Part shown: in pieces, positions 6,128 through 14,606 of the stretch
Layout of the letters: each line of letters begins with the position of its first letter
Numbering within the stretch: the stretch's first letter is position 1
DNA from: CAWGCA01 sp963820955
GTDB lineage: Bacteria > Pseudomonadota > Gammaproteobacteria > Chromatiales > Chromatiaceae
NCBI GenBank assembly: GCA_963820955.1
Contig: CAWGCA010000008.1
Span: forward strand, 60,282 to 124,281
Direction of reading: 5' to 3'
Length of the DNA: 64,000 bases
Notes under the pieces: generated by a model
Databases searched by the model: none
Told to the model about the DNA's origin: nothing
The model's input: only the letters and a program-made list of their open reading frames with translations
Made by a program: the position numbers and the translations under genes

Positions 6128-8878
6128 CTAGTGGTTTGTCAGGTCCCGATGCACCCAGGATAGCCTGCGAACCCAGGGCTTGAACGCCTTGATCTGTCCC
6201 GGTAGTTCACTGCCGGCGGATAGTGCCTGTTCCCTGGTCTGAAAATCCCCGTAGAGCAGTACGTACCAATCCCGTCCCTGATACTGCCGTTTGTAGGTCG
6301 CCAGCCCTTCGGTCGATTCGACGCCGGCGGCTACCTGTTCGATCACCCCCTTGTTGTGGGCGGCAACCAGTTGGATGGTGTAATGGTCGGGACTCAGCCC
6401 GCGCAACCAGGAGACCCCCTTGAGTTCGTCGGAGGAAATCTCAGACGCAGCTTCCTCGGGTTGATTCTTTGCGCTTCCCTGGCGGAATTCGACAGCCTTT
6501 AGGTAGGAGTCCTGCAACTGCTGCAGTGACTTCTCGGTCTCCTGCTGTGCTGTCTCCAGTTGCCCGAGGGTCGCGCGCAGCTTATCCGTTTCGCTCTGGT
6601 GATTGGAGATCCAACGCTTTTGTTCCGCGAGAATCTGGCGTAGCTTTTCCAAAGCAATCGGGTCGAAAGCCTTTTCCTCGATTGGCTCCCCACCGCCCAG
6701 TGCGAATTGCTGATCCTGATTTTCCAGCCTGGATTCGAGCAATGTCATCCGTGTCCTTATTTTATCGAGCCCGGCTGAGGACTCAGACGGTTCCTGCTGT
6801 TTTCCCAGCGGCTGCCCCTGGGAAAGGATCTGCTGCCTGATCTCTTCTATCTGCTGATTCGAGGCAACCTGGTTTTCCGCTATGCGCTGGCCGTTCAGCC
6901 AGTAACCGGCCAAAACCAGGGCGAGAACCAATACGCCTCCCGCAAGCAGACTGCCCACCAATCTTTTCTGCCTTGTCTCTATCGCCTGTTGACCGGAGGC
7001 CAGACCGGATGTCTGTTTTGTCAGTATCGTTCGCTGCTGGGTCAGCTGATCGCCGGTGGTCGCCAGCAGTCCGTCCAGGTCGTTGACCCTCTGGCTCAGA
7101 GATTGCTCTCTGCCGTCGCTCTCCCGTAGTTGTCTCTGCAGGTTCTCGCTCAGTTCCTTGAGTGAGGCGAGCTCCTGTGCCTGCTGCTTGGTTACTGTCC
7201 CTTCGAGACCGACCAGCCGGTCTGCCTGTTCCGTCAGACGCCCACTCAATGATGAAACATCAGCGCTCTGCTCGCCTAGCTTCCCTTCAGTGGCTGACAG
7301 CAAATTCCCCAGGTGATCGATCTGCTGTCCCAACGATTTTTCACTGTCGCTGGCCGCTCGCAGCTGTTGCTGCATGGCGCTGCTCAATTCCTGCTTTGAC
7401 CGATGCTCCTTTGTCAGGCGTTCATCAATGGTGCCGTCGAGTGTGGCCAGTCGTTGCTCCACTCGCTGCGACTGTTCGGCCAACCGTCCGTTGGTCAGCT
7501 CAAGCTGCGCGTCTTGTTCGATCAATCTCTCGTCAGTGGTCTTCAGCAGGTTTCTCAAATGATCGACCTGTTGCTTCTGCGCTTCCTCCCTGTCGGCTAT
7601 CTCCTCCAGTCGGCGCTGCAATGCGCGGTTCAGTTCCTTGAGCGACTTAAGCTCCTGTGTCTCGGGCTCAGTTGCCGGTTTCTTGGGCTCTGTCAGACGT
7701 TGTTCAAGCTGTTGCACCTGTTCGGCCAGGCGGGCATGTTCCAACCCAAGCCGTGCGTTTTTTTCGCTCAGTTTCCCCTCGGTAGTGACCAGCAGGCCAC
7801 CCAGCTGATCGATTTGCTGCCTCAGCAAAAGCTCCCTGTCACCGCTCTCATACAACTTTTGCGGTATGGATTCACTCAATCCGCCGGGTGCCTGGTTGTG
7901 CTCGGACTTCAGCGCTTCCATGCTGCGTTGCAGACTATCCAGTTGTTGCTGGAGTTCAGCATCCCGGTTGCGAAGACGACGGTTATCCGGCATGTCGTCT
8001 GCCAGTTTTTCTACCCGGTTTCGTATAGCGGAAACCTGATCGTTGAGACTGCCGATTTGATTCTGCTGCTCCGCCTGGCCGGCCTCCAGCGTTTGGCCTT
8101 GCTCGATGATGCGACTGTTCTGCTCGCCGAGCTCCTGTTCCCTGTCGCTTAGGGCCTCTATCGAATGCACCAATCCGCGGTTTCCCTCTTCCAGAGAGGT
8201 ATAGTCGTTCTCCAGAACTTCGAGGCGAGTCTGCAGTTTTTCCAGCCACCCTGTTTGTTCATCAGCCCTTTCGTGTGCCTCAGTCAGCGATCCTTCGAGG
8301 CGAAAAAGCTGTGGTGGCAGGGCCTCCTCTTCAGCTTGACTCTCAGCTATCGGCCCCGGGTCGCTGGTTGGCGCAACGGGCAGTTCTGGGTGTTCAATCT
8401 GCTGGTTTACTTTGAGTTCCAGGGATGCCAGGCCCTGCTGCAAATCTTCGGAATGGTCTCGTATGCTTTCGATCAACCCCAGCAAGTTGCTGATCTGATT
8501 GTCGAGATGTTGTGATCGTTGTCGGCTGTCTGTCAGACTCGGTTCAAACTTATCCAGGCGCGCACAGTTGTCTTTGGTGATGCGCGCCTGTTTCTTCAGG
8601 CGTTCCCGAATGGAGCTGTTTTTCTTGGCCAGTTCGCGTATGCGCTGCAACTGCTTGCCGACTTGAGTCTCCACGCCGTTAAGCCGTTTCTGCAGACCCT
8701 TTTGGTCCTTTGCCAGCCGTTTCCCGCGTCCCTTGGCCCTCTTCTGCCTGACGATGATTTTTTTGCTGATTCGCTGCAGTTTTTTCAGCAGGGACGCGAT
8801 TGCATCGGTCCGTCGTTCCAGGAATTTCTCCCTTCTGGACTTCTTTTCTTTGCTTTTGTTTTTTGTTTTTCTACTCAT
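6128..8878 (-). CDS. Large coiled-coil membrane protein with C-terminal SPOR domain
   Basis: A 916-residue single-pass membrane protein. Residues 1-60 are extremely basic (KTKNKSKEKKSRREK...). Residues about 60-630 are almost entirely predicted coiled coil, including roughly four degenerate repeats of 85-100 residues built on QQ(I/V)DHL..LL.TTE..L.EQ and RLAEQ...QRL. One transmembrane helix follows (LVGSLLAGGVLVLALVLAGY, about 638-660), then a second short coiled coil, and a SPOR domain at about 825-905 (DHYTIQLVAAHNKGVIEQVA...WYVLLYGDF). SPOR domains bind glycan strands lacking stem peptides at division septa. The topology puts the long coiled coil in the cytoplasm and SPOR in the periplasm. 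A link between chromosome or cytoskeleton and the septum is inference; no named family was recognised. Confidence 0.8.
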   Translation of the reverse strand: MSRKTKNKSKEKKSRREKFLERRTDAIASLLKKLQRISKKIIVRQKRAKGRGKRLAKDQKGLQKRLNGVETQVGKQLQRIRELAKKNSSIRERLKKQARITKDNCARLDKFEPSLTDSRQRSQHLDNQISNLLGLIESIRDHSEDLQQGLASLELKVNQQIEHPELPVAPTSDPGPIAESQAEEEALPPQLFRLEGSLTEAHERADEQTGWLEKLQTRLEVLENDYTSLEEGNRGLVHSIEALSDREQELGEQNSRIIEQGQTLEAGQAEQQNQIGSLNDQVSAIRNRVEKLADDMPDNRRLRNRDAELQQQLDSLQRSMEALKSEHNQAPGGLSESIPQKLYESGDRELLLRQQIDQLGGLLVTTEGKLSEKNARLGLEHARLAEQVQQLEQRLTEPKKPATEPETQELKSLKELNRALQRRLEEIADREEAQKQQVDHLRNLLKTTDERLIEQDAQLELTNGRLAEQSQRVEQRLATLDGTIDERLTKEHRSKQELSSAMQQQLRAASDSEKSLGQQIDHLGNLLSATEGKLGEQSADVSSLSGRLTEQADRLVGLEGTVTKQQAQELASLKELSENLQRQLRESDGREQSLSQRVNDLDGLLATTGDQLTQQRTILTKQTSGLASGQQAIETRQKRLVGSLLAGGVLVLALVLAGYWLNGQRIAENQVASNQQIEEIRQQILSQGQPLGKQQEPSESSAGLDKIRTRMTLLESRLENQDQQFALGGGEPIEEKAFDPIALEKLRQILAEQKRWISNHQSETDKLRATLGQLETAQQETEKSLQQLQDSYLKAVEFRQGSAKNQPEEAASEISSDELKGVSWLRGLSPDHYTIQLVAAHNKGVIEQVAAGVESTEGLATYKRQYQGRDWYVLLYGDFQTREQALSAGSELPGQIKAFKPWVRRLSWVHRDLTNH

Positions 8879-9032
8879 AGCGGGCTGTTACCGATGCCGA
8901 AATCGTCGTCAGTTGCGCATGATTAATTCTACGGGAGTGCTAAGCATAAGGCATGTCCGATCACGAAGCACATGCCGACGCACTGAATTTGACAGGATAG
9001 GTGGTGGGTTCTAATCAGTAAATAATGAAGCT

Positions 9033-9344
9033 CTAATAGTGCACGGCCAACCAGATTGTCGTTCTGTCGGGATCGGTCCAGGAGACTTTATGCCGCATGT
9101 GCGACGGTATATCTATGAAATCTCCCTCTTTGAGTCTGACCGGCATCCGATCCTCAAAGGACAACACCGCTTCACCCTTCAGCACCAGGACCCATTCGTT
9201 CCAGTCTTGATCATACCAGCCGGAGTCAGGGGAACTGTGGCCTTTGGATAGTATTCTCTCGATCCTTATCAGCTTGCCCGTCGGGATCTGTTCGAAGATT
9301 TCTTCTTCCAGCCTGTCCGGTATACCTTCGAAGATGTTTTTCAT
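9033..9344 (-). CDS. Small cupin domain protein
   Basis: A single-domain cupin of 103 residues. The conserved barrel segments are visible: WNEWVLVLKGEAVLSFED (motif 1 region, with E in place of the usual second metal-binding histidine pattern) and GDFIDIPSHMRHKVSWTDPD (motif 2, histidine kept). Such small cupins act as isomerases, dioxygenases or sensors; the substrate is not evident. It lies 55 bases downstream of the RpiR regulator on the same strand, so it is probably co-transcribed and may assist the catabolic island. Confidence 0.82.
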   Translation of the reverse strand: MKNIFEGIPDRLEEEIFEQIPTGKLIRIERILSKGHSSPDSGWYDQDWNEWVLVLKGEAVLSFEDRMPVRLKEGDFIDIPSHMRHKVSWTDPDRTTIWLAVHY

Positions 9345-9399
9345 GTCTATCCGATCCCGCTATGACCATCGGAGAGTGACCCGTTGCGTATTGGCGGGC

Positions 9400-10260
9400 T
9401 CAATCGAAATCGTTCAGGTCGTCGTGCAGGTCTTCGATCTGTTTGAGCCGAAAACGTCCTTCCTTGCCCGCACTGTCGACCATGGATACGCTCAGCAGAT
9501 GAATCAACGAAAGCGCCGCCGGGTAACTGTCGAAAGCGCCGGTCCTGGAGACCTCGGCGTGCAGGACCCAGGTGGCATAGTTGATGGTAGCACCGACCGC
9601 GGGTTCGGTGATGTAAAGAACGGGTACGCCCATGGCATGTATAGACTTCAGCGCAACGCGAAGCTGGGTCGGGCGGCGGCGGAAACCAAAGACGACAACC
9701 AGGTCGTCGTGCTGCAGATCGACCAGTTGTTCGGCCAGGGTTTCCGCGCCGGATCGAAGCAGGTGTACCTGATTGCGTACCTGGATGAACTGCCAGCGCG
9801 CGTAGCCCGCCAGAAAGCCACTGTTTCGGTATCCCAGCAGCCACAGGCTTCGTGCCTTGAGCAGGGCATCGACAATCTGTTGCAGTTTGTGACTGTCCAG
9901 CGCTTCGAAGGTGCGTGTCATATTCGCCAGATCGCGCTCCAGATGCTGCTTCAGCTTCGCGTCCAGCGAGCCCTGATCCGGTGACTGGCTGACCAGGTAC
10001 AGAGGCGAGCCCCAGGCCTTTTCCTCGCGGGCGGCACGGCGCGCTTCTTCAAAACTGGCGTAGCCCAGTCGCCGGAACAGCCGTGTGGCGGCGGCCTTGG
10101 AAACCCCCGCCAGTTCCGCCAGTTCAGTCGCCGAGTAACCGGCGATGTCGCCGGGGAAATCGAGTATCAGATCCGCCAGCTTACGCTCACTCGGTGGCAT
10201 GCTCTGGTAGTGGACTCGAATTCTGGCAACCGTAGAGCGGCTACTGCGGGCTGTCGACAT
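9400..10260 (-). CDS. MurR/RpiR family transcriptional regulator
   Basis: A 286-residue regulator. An N-terminal helix-turn-helix of the RpiR type (residues about 5-80, DFPGDIAGYSATELAELAGVSKAAATRLFRRLGY) is followed by a SIS phosphosugar-binding fold (about 125-265, LWLLGYRNSGFLAGYARW, DLVVVFGFRRRP). It is divergent from the TRAP importer at 10380, the usual arrangement for a local repressor or activator. RpiR members next to TRAP and purine or amino-acid catabolic genes often respond to non-sugar ligands. It is the likely regulator of 10380-15853 and perhaps the whole island. Confidence 0.88.
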   Translation of the reverse strand: MSTARSSRSTVARIRVHYQSMPPSERKLADLILDFPGDIAGYSATELAELAGVSKAAATRLFRRLGYASFEEARRAAREEKAWGSPLYLVSQSPDQGSLDAKLKQHLERDLANMTRTFEALDSHKLQQIVDALLKARSLWLLGYRNSGFLAGYARWQFIQVRNQVHLLRSGAETLAEQLVDLQHDDLVVVFGFRRRPTQLRVALKSIHAMGVPVLYITEPAVGATINYATWVLHAEVSRTGAFDSYPAALSLIHLLSVSMVDSAGKEGRFRLKQIEDLHDDLNDFD

Positions 10261-10265
10261 AAATG

Positions 10266-10335
10266 CAATCTCCTGTTTCTGCTAGCTTAACCAATCTCCT
10301 GATTGAAACAAGAATTTTAATAAATAGACAATCTG
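10266..10335. promoter_or_regulatory. Candidate RpiR operator region
   Basis: The 119-bp divergent spacer has CAATCTCCTG at 10266 and again at 10292. The second copy forms the palindrome CAATC-TCCT-GATTG (10292-10305). A further CAATCTGA occurs near 10328. Repeats in a regulator/operon spacer are typical operators, but the sites are inferred only from their symmetry and position. Confidence 0.4.
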
Positions 10336-10379
10336 AAAAAAATGTTGCAAGCTTTAATCAAGCGTCCTGAGAGATCTGT

Positions 10380-10928
10380 TTGACTGTCATGTACAACGCT
10401 GAAAGCCCTTTCCAGAGAGTTGCCGGTTATGCTGCCTTATGGAGCCATTGGCTCAGTAAAGCGGTCGAGATCGCCGTTGTTATTTTGATGGTTGTGCTGG
10501 TGCTGGATGTCTGGCTTGGGGTAATCGCCCGTTATTTCGTGGATTTTCCCCTCACTTTTACCGAGGAGGCCGCCCGTTATCTGATGATCTGGATGGCGCT
10601 GCTGGCGGTTTCAATTGGTATCGCGCGCCGTGCGCATATCGGTGTGTTGATTGTCTTCGACCGGCTGCAGGGCATGCCGCGCCACATCATGCTGGCGATC
10701 TTTGATCTGCTGGGCCTGTTTCTGTTCTCCTTTCTTTTCTACTTCGGTGTCGGTTTCACTATTGACGGCATGCAGCGCCTGACCATGATCTACGGCATGC
10801 CAAAATCCATTCCCTTCGCCTCGGTGCCGGTATCCTGCCTGCTGGCCTGTGTCCAGATAGTACTGGTCGCTGTGCGCGATCAGGCCAAGCTTCTGGCCGA
10901 GCCGGGCAAGGAGGGTATTGCACCGTGA
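10380..10928 (+). CDS. TRAP transporter small permease (DctQ-type)
   Basis: The four-helix small membrane subunit of a tripartite ATP-independent periplasmic importer; 182 residues from a TTG start that has GAGAGA five bases upstream. An ATG at 10389 gives the same protein minus three residues. The conserved DctQ core RYFVDFPLTFTEEAARYLMIWMALL is spread over residues 50-75. It overlaps the large permease gene by four bases. With 10925 and 12263 it forms a complete QMP importer. Confidence 0.9.
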   Translation: MTVMYNAESPFQRVAGYAALWSHWLSKAVEIAVVILMVVLVLDVWLGVIARYFVDFPLTFTEEAARYLMIWMALLAVSIGIARRAHIGVLIVFDRLQGMPRHIMLAIFDLLGLFLFSFLFYFGVGFTIDGMQRLTMIYGMPKSIPFASVPVSCLLACVQIVLVAVRDQAKLLAEPGKEGIAP

Positions 10929-12205
10929 TTACCGTGGCTTTGGTGTTCTTCGGCCTGATGGCCATTGGTGTGCCGATCGGCTATGTGCTGGGCATCGCGG
11001 GTATCATCGGGATGACTCAGATCGGTGGCGAGCAGTTCCTTGCCATGGCGCCGAAGCGGTTTTTCGCCGGCCTTGATCTTTTCCCCTTCCTGGCCATGCC
11101 GTTTTTCATCCTGGCCGGTGAGATTATGAATCGCTCGGGAATTACCTATAAGCTGGTCGGTTTTGCCGACGCGCTGGTCGGCTATCTGCGCGGCGGCATG
11201 GCGCACACCAACATGCTCGCCTCGGTCTTCTTTGCCGGTATAACCGGTGCCGCCACCGCCGATGCAGCCGCCTTCGGTAACACCCTGGTGCCAGCGATGG
11301 TCAAGCAGGGCTATTCGCGGCCGTTTGCCTGCGCTGTCACCGCGGCGGGCTCGATCATCGGGCCGACTATCCCGCCGTCGACCCTGATGGTGGTCTACGG
11401 TTCCCTGATGGGTGTATCGATTGCCGGTATGTTCGCCGCCGGTATCCTGCCCGGCATCCTCATCTGCCTGATGTGTATGGCACTGATCGTGGCATTCGGC
11501 CGGCGCTGGAAACTGCCCAAATCGGGCAAGCGCCCCAGTCTGATACGCATCTTTAAAGCATTCCGCGAGAGCCTGCTGGCATTGGTGATGCCGGTATTGA
11601 TCCTCGGCTTCATCCTCGGCGGCATCACCACGCCCACCGAGGCGGCATCCATCGCGGTGGCCTACGCGCTGTTTGTCGGTGGGGTGATCTACCGCACGCT
11701 GACCTGGCGTGACCTGTATGAGATGCTGGCGCGCACCGCCCTGATAACCGGCGTTGTTTTCCTGATCATTGCCTCGGCCTCGATCCTCGGCTGGTGGATG
11801 ACCTTCGAGCAGATTCCTCAGGCGATCGCTCAGGGATTTCTTTCGGTGTCGGAGAATCCCACCGCCATCATCGGCATGATCCTGTTGCTGCTGCTCGCCA
11901 TCGGTCTGTTCATGGACATTAACGCGGCGTTGATTATCCTGGCGCCGGTGCTGGCGCCGCTCACTGCGCAGATCGGTATGGACCCGGTGCATGCCGGCGT
12001 GATGATCATCCTGGCGCTCAACATTTCACTGATGACGCCACCGGTCGGTGCCTGCCTGTTCGTCCTTTCTTCGGTCACTGGCGAGAAGATCGAGGCGATC
12101 GCCAAGTCACTCTGGCCCTTTCTCCTGGTCGAGGTCGGGGTGCTGATCATGATCGCATTCTGGGAGGATCTTACCCTATTCGTCCCCCGTCTCCTGGGAC
12201 TCTAG
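10925..12205 (+). CDS. TRAP transporter large permease (DctM-type)
   Basis: The 426-residue, roughly 12-helix ion-coupled permease of a TRAP importer. It begins with a GTG that overlaps the TGA of the small permease. The family signatures ITGAATADAAAFG (near residue 103), IIGPTIPPSTLMVVYG (near 143) and NISLMTPPVGACLFVLSS (near 360) are present. The length is normal for DctM. Sodium-driven uptake of a carboxylate or amino-acid-like solute is the family function; the ligand is set by the binding protein at 12263. Confidence 0.93.
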   Translation: MITVALVFFGLMAIGVPIGYVLGIAGIIGMTQIGGEQFLAMAPKRFFAGLDLFPFLAMPFFILAGEIMNRSGITYKLVGFADALVGYLRGGMAHTNMLASVFFAGITGAATADAAAFGNTLVPAMVKQGYSRPFACAVTAAGSIIGPTIPPSTLMVVYGSLMGVSIAGMFAAGILPGILICLMCMALIVAFGRRWKLPKSGKRPSLIRIFKAFRESLLALVMPVLILGFILGGITTPTEAASIAVAYALFVGGVIYRTLTWRDLYEMLARTALITGVVFLIIASASILGWWMTFEQIPQAIAQGFLSVSENPTAIIGMILLLLLAIGLFMDINAALIILAPVLAPLTAQIGMDPVHAGVMIILALNISLMTPPVGACLFVLSSVTGEKIEAIAKSLWPFLLVEVGVLIMIAFWEDLTLFVPRLLGL

Positions 12206-12262
12206 TGCGGAACAGGCAAAGGAGAAACTCAAACCTTGAAAAACAAACAGAGGATTAAGTCC

Positions 12263-13303
12263 ATGAAACTGATGCGCAATCTTAAGTTCACCGCGGCGGC
12301 TGCTGCCGTGTCTCTGGCCATGGTGGCCTTCCCGGTACAGGCGGAAAAGGTGTTAAAGCTGTCCCACCTGAATCCGGGCGACCCCTTCAACAACCACTCG
12401 GGCGCCATGACCTCGGTGTTCAAATCCCTGGTCGAGGCCGGGACCAATGGCTCGGTCAAGGTGCAGATCTTTTCCGACGGCCAGCTTGGCAAGGACAACG
12501 AGGTCATCGAGCAGACCAAGAATGGTGTCATCCAGTCCAATATCTCGTCTGCCGGGGGCGTTGCCCAGCACTATCCGTTGATCGGGGTGTTTGATCTGCC
12601 GTTCGCCTTCCCCAATATTGCGGTGGTGCACGAGGTGATGGACGTCAACAGTGACTTCGGCCAGAAGCTATCGAAGGACATCGAGGCAAAGACCGGGCTT
12701 AAGGTCATCGGTCTGCTTGACAGTGGCGGCTATTTCGCTATTTCCAACTCTAAACGCGCGGTGAACACCCTGGAGGATATGAAGGGGTTGCGCATCCGCA
12801 CCATGACCCTGCCGACCCACGAGGCCATCATCACTTCGCTTGGCGGTAAGCCGACGCCGCTGCCTTGGGCGGAGGTATACACCGCATTGCAGACCGGGGT
12901 TGCCGACGGTCAGATGAACCCGGTGCCGATCATCGTCTTCGCCAAGTTCGACGAGGTGCAGAAGTATCTGACCTTGACCCAGCACATCATCACGCCCTAT
13001 GTCTGGTTCATCAACAAGGAGTTCTACGACAGCCTCACCGACGAAGAGCGATACGTGGTCGACTATGCCGCCAAGACGGCAATTGTCGCCGGTCGGGGTA
13101 TCTCGCGCATCATCGAGGCCTCTGACCGTGGTCTGCCGCATCTGGCGAAAAAAATGGAAGTAAACAGCGTCTCGGCCGCCGAGTTGAAGAAGTTCGCCGA
13201 GGTCTCCCAGCCAGCGGTCAAAAAGCTTATCGAGGAGAATTACGGTGCCGAGGGGGTCGAAATGTTGAAGGCGATGGAAGCATCGATTCAGGGCGCGAAC
13301 TAA
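12263..13303 (+). CDS. TRAP transporter solute-binding protein (DctP-type)
   Basis: The periplasmic receptor of the TRAP system, 346 residues. The ATG at 12263 has AGAGGA eight bases upstream and gives a clean signal peptide ending ...FPVQA; a TTG at 12236 would add nine residues. Family features include LSHLNPGDPFNNHS at the mature N terminus, the LRIRTM segment near residue 170 with the arginine that normally salt-bridges a ligand carboxylate, and GGKPTPLPWAEVYTALQTG. A carboxylated ligand is therefore likely. A strong terminator follows, so the importer is one transcript, though read-through to dpaL is possible. Confidence 0.92.
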   Translation: MKLMRNLKFTAAAAAVSLAMVAFPVQAEKVLKLSHLNPGDPFNNHSGAMTSVFKSLVEAGTNGSVKVQIFSDGQLGKDNEVIEQTKNGVIQSNISSAGGVAQHYPLIGVFDLPFAFPNIAVVHEVMDVNSDFGQKLSKDIEAKTGLKVIGLLDSGGYFAISNSKRAVNTLEDMKGLRIRTMTLPTHEAIITSLGGKPTPLPWAEVYTALQTGVADGQMNPVPIIVFAKFDEVQKYLTLTQHIITPYVWFINKEFYDSLTDEERYVVDYAAKTAIVAGRGISRIIEASDRGLPHLAKKMEVNSVSAAELKKFAEVSQPAVKKLIEENYGAEGVEMLKAMEASIQGAN

Positions 13304-13324
13304 TTCCTTTGCAGACGGCACAAG

Positions 13325-13355
13325 CGGGCCGGGCATACCTTGCCCGGCCCGTTTT
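13325..13355 (+). terminator. Rho-independent terminator after the TRAP operon
   Basis: A perfect 11-bp stem (CGGGCCGGGCA / TGCCCGGCCCG) with a five-base loop is followed by TTTT. It separates the importer from the downstream enzyme genes. Confidence 0.88.
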
Positions 13356-13379
13356 CCTGACACCAAGCATTTAAACGCC

Positions 13380-14606
13380 ATGACAAAGATGCTGCCGGAT
13401 TACTGGTTCGAGTTAATCGAGAATCCCTGCCTGCGGCAGGAAGCACCCTATGGCCCCGAACAGGCGGCTGTTTTCGACTCGGACTCGCACCATGCGGCAA
13501 GGCGCACCATCAGTGCATGGCCCGGATATGCCCCCACACCGCTGCATTCGCTTGCTGGCGTGGCCGATGCTGCCGGTGTGGCGTCCATCCATTACAAGGA
13601 TGAGAGTGGACGTTTCGGGCTCGGCAGTTTTAAGCCCCTGGGCGGTGCCTACGCGGTCTTATGCATGCTGATAACCGAGATCGAGAAGCGCATCCCCGGG
13701 GTTGTTGTCAACGTCCAGAAGATCATCGACGGCCGTTACAAAGAGATCACTTCCGGCCTCACCGTGACCGCGGCCACCGACGGCAACCACGGGCGTGCGG
13801 TGGCCTGGGGCGCCCGCATGTTCGGCTGCCGTTGCGTCATCTTCATTCACCAGACGGTGACCCGGGGTCGGGAACGGGCGATCGCTTCCTTTGGCGCCGA
13901 GGTGCGGCGCAACCCGGGTACCTTCGACGACGCAGTGCGCGCCGCGCAGCGGACGGCCCGGCAGGAGGGATGGTTCGTGATTCCTGACACCAGCGATGGC
14001 AGCGTGATCGAAGCACCCCGAAACGTAATGCGCGGGTACACCCTGCTCATAGCGGAGGCCCTCGAACAGCTGCCCTATGACGATCCGCCGACGCATCTGT
14101 TCCTGCAGGCAGGGGTTGGTGGCATGGCCGCAGCAACGGTAGCCCAGTTGTGGCAGACATTAGGTTCGGAAAGGCCCCGGGTGATCCTGGTGGAACCCAG
14201 GACGGCGGCCTGCTGGTATCTCAGCCTTGAGGCTGGTCGACCGGTCACTGCAGAGGGGGATCTGGAGAGCATCATGGCGGGGCTTGCCTGCGGGGAAGTC
14301 TCCCAACTGGCGTGGGTGGTGCTGGCGCCTGGTGCCTTTGCGGCGATGCAGATCGACGACGCGGCGGCCGCCGATTGTATGCGGCTGCTGGCTGAAGGCC
14401 GTTATGGCGATTCACCCATCGTGGCCGGGGAGTCAGCGGTGGCTGGTCTCTCCGGGCTGCTGGCGGTGGCGGCGGACGACAAGGGCCGAAAGACCCTGGC
14501 CCTGGACGACAATAGCCGGGTCTTGCTGTTTGGCACCGAGGGCGCCACCGACCCTGACACTTACAGGGCCATCGTCGGGCGCACCGCGGAAGAGGTTAGC
14601 CCATGA
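13380..14606 (+). CDS. dpaL: Diaminopropionate ammonia-lyase
   Basis: This PLP enzyme converts D- or L-2,3-diaminopropionate to pyruvate and two ammonia. The 408-residue product has the expected length. The cofactor lysine is K85 in GRFGLGSFKPLGGAYAV, a fold-type II motif specific to this family (SFKxLGGAYA). The phosphate-binding loop appears as LQAGVGGMAAATVAQ and the substrate region as TDGNHGRAVAWGARM. In E. coli the homologue YgeX lies in a purine/carbamoyl catabolic cluster, in keeping with the neighbours here. It overlaps the next gene by four bases (ATGA). Confidence 0.9.
   Translation: MTKMLPDYWFELIENPCLRQEAPYGPEQAAVFDSDSHHAARRTISAWPGYAPTPLHSLAGVADAAGVASIHYKDESGRFGLGSFKPLGGAYAVLCMLITEIEKRIPGVVVNVQKIIDGRYKEITSGLTVTAATDGNHGRAVAWGARMFGCRCVIFIHQTVTRGRERAIASFGAEVRRNPGTFDDAVRAAQRTARQEGWFVIPDTSDGSVIEAPRNVMRGYTLLIAEALEQLPYDDPPTHLFLQAGVGGMAAATVAQLWQTLGSERPRVILVEPRTAACWYLSLEAGRPVTAEGDLESIMAGLACGEVSQLAWVVLAPGAFAAMQIDDAAAADCMRLLAEGRYGDSPIVAGESAVAGLSGLLAVAADDKGRKTLALDDNSRVLLFGTEGATDPDTYRAIVGRTAEEVSP

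Noticed and set aside
10880..11992. 370-residue open frame antisense to the TRAP large permease
   Set aside because: His/Gln/Arg-rich low-complexity translation typical of the antisense of a GC-rich membrane gene; the sense gene is clearly DctM.
12668..13381. 237-residue open frame antisense to dctP
   Set aside because: It is a shadow of a well-supported gene and lacks a family match.
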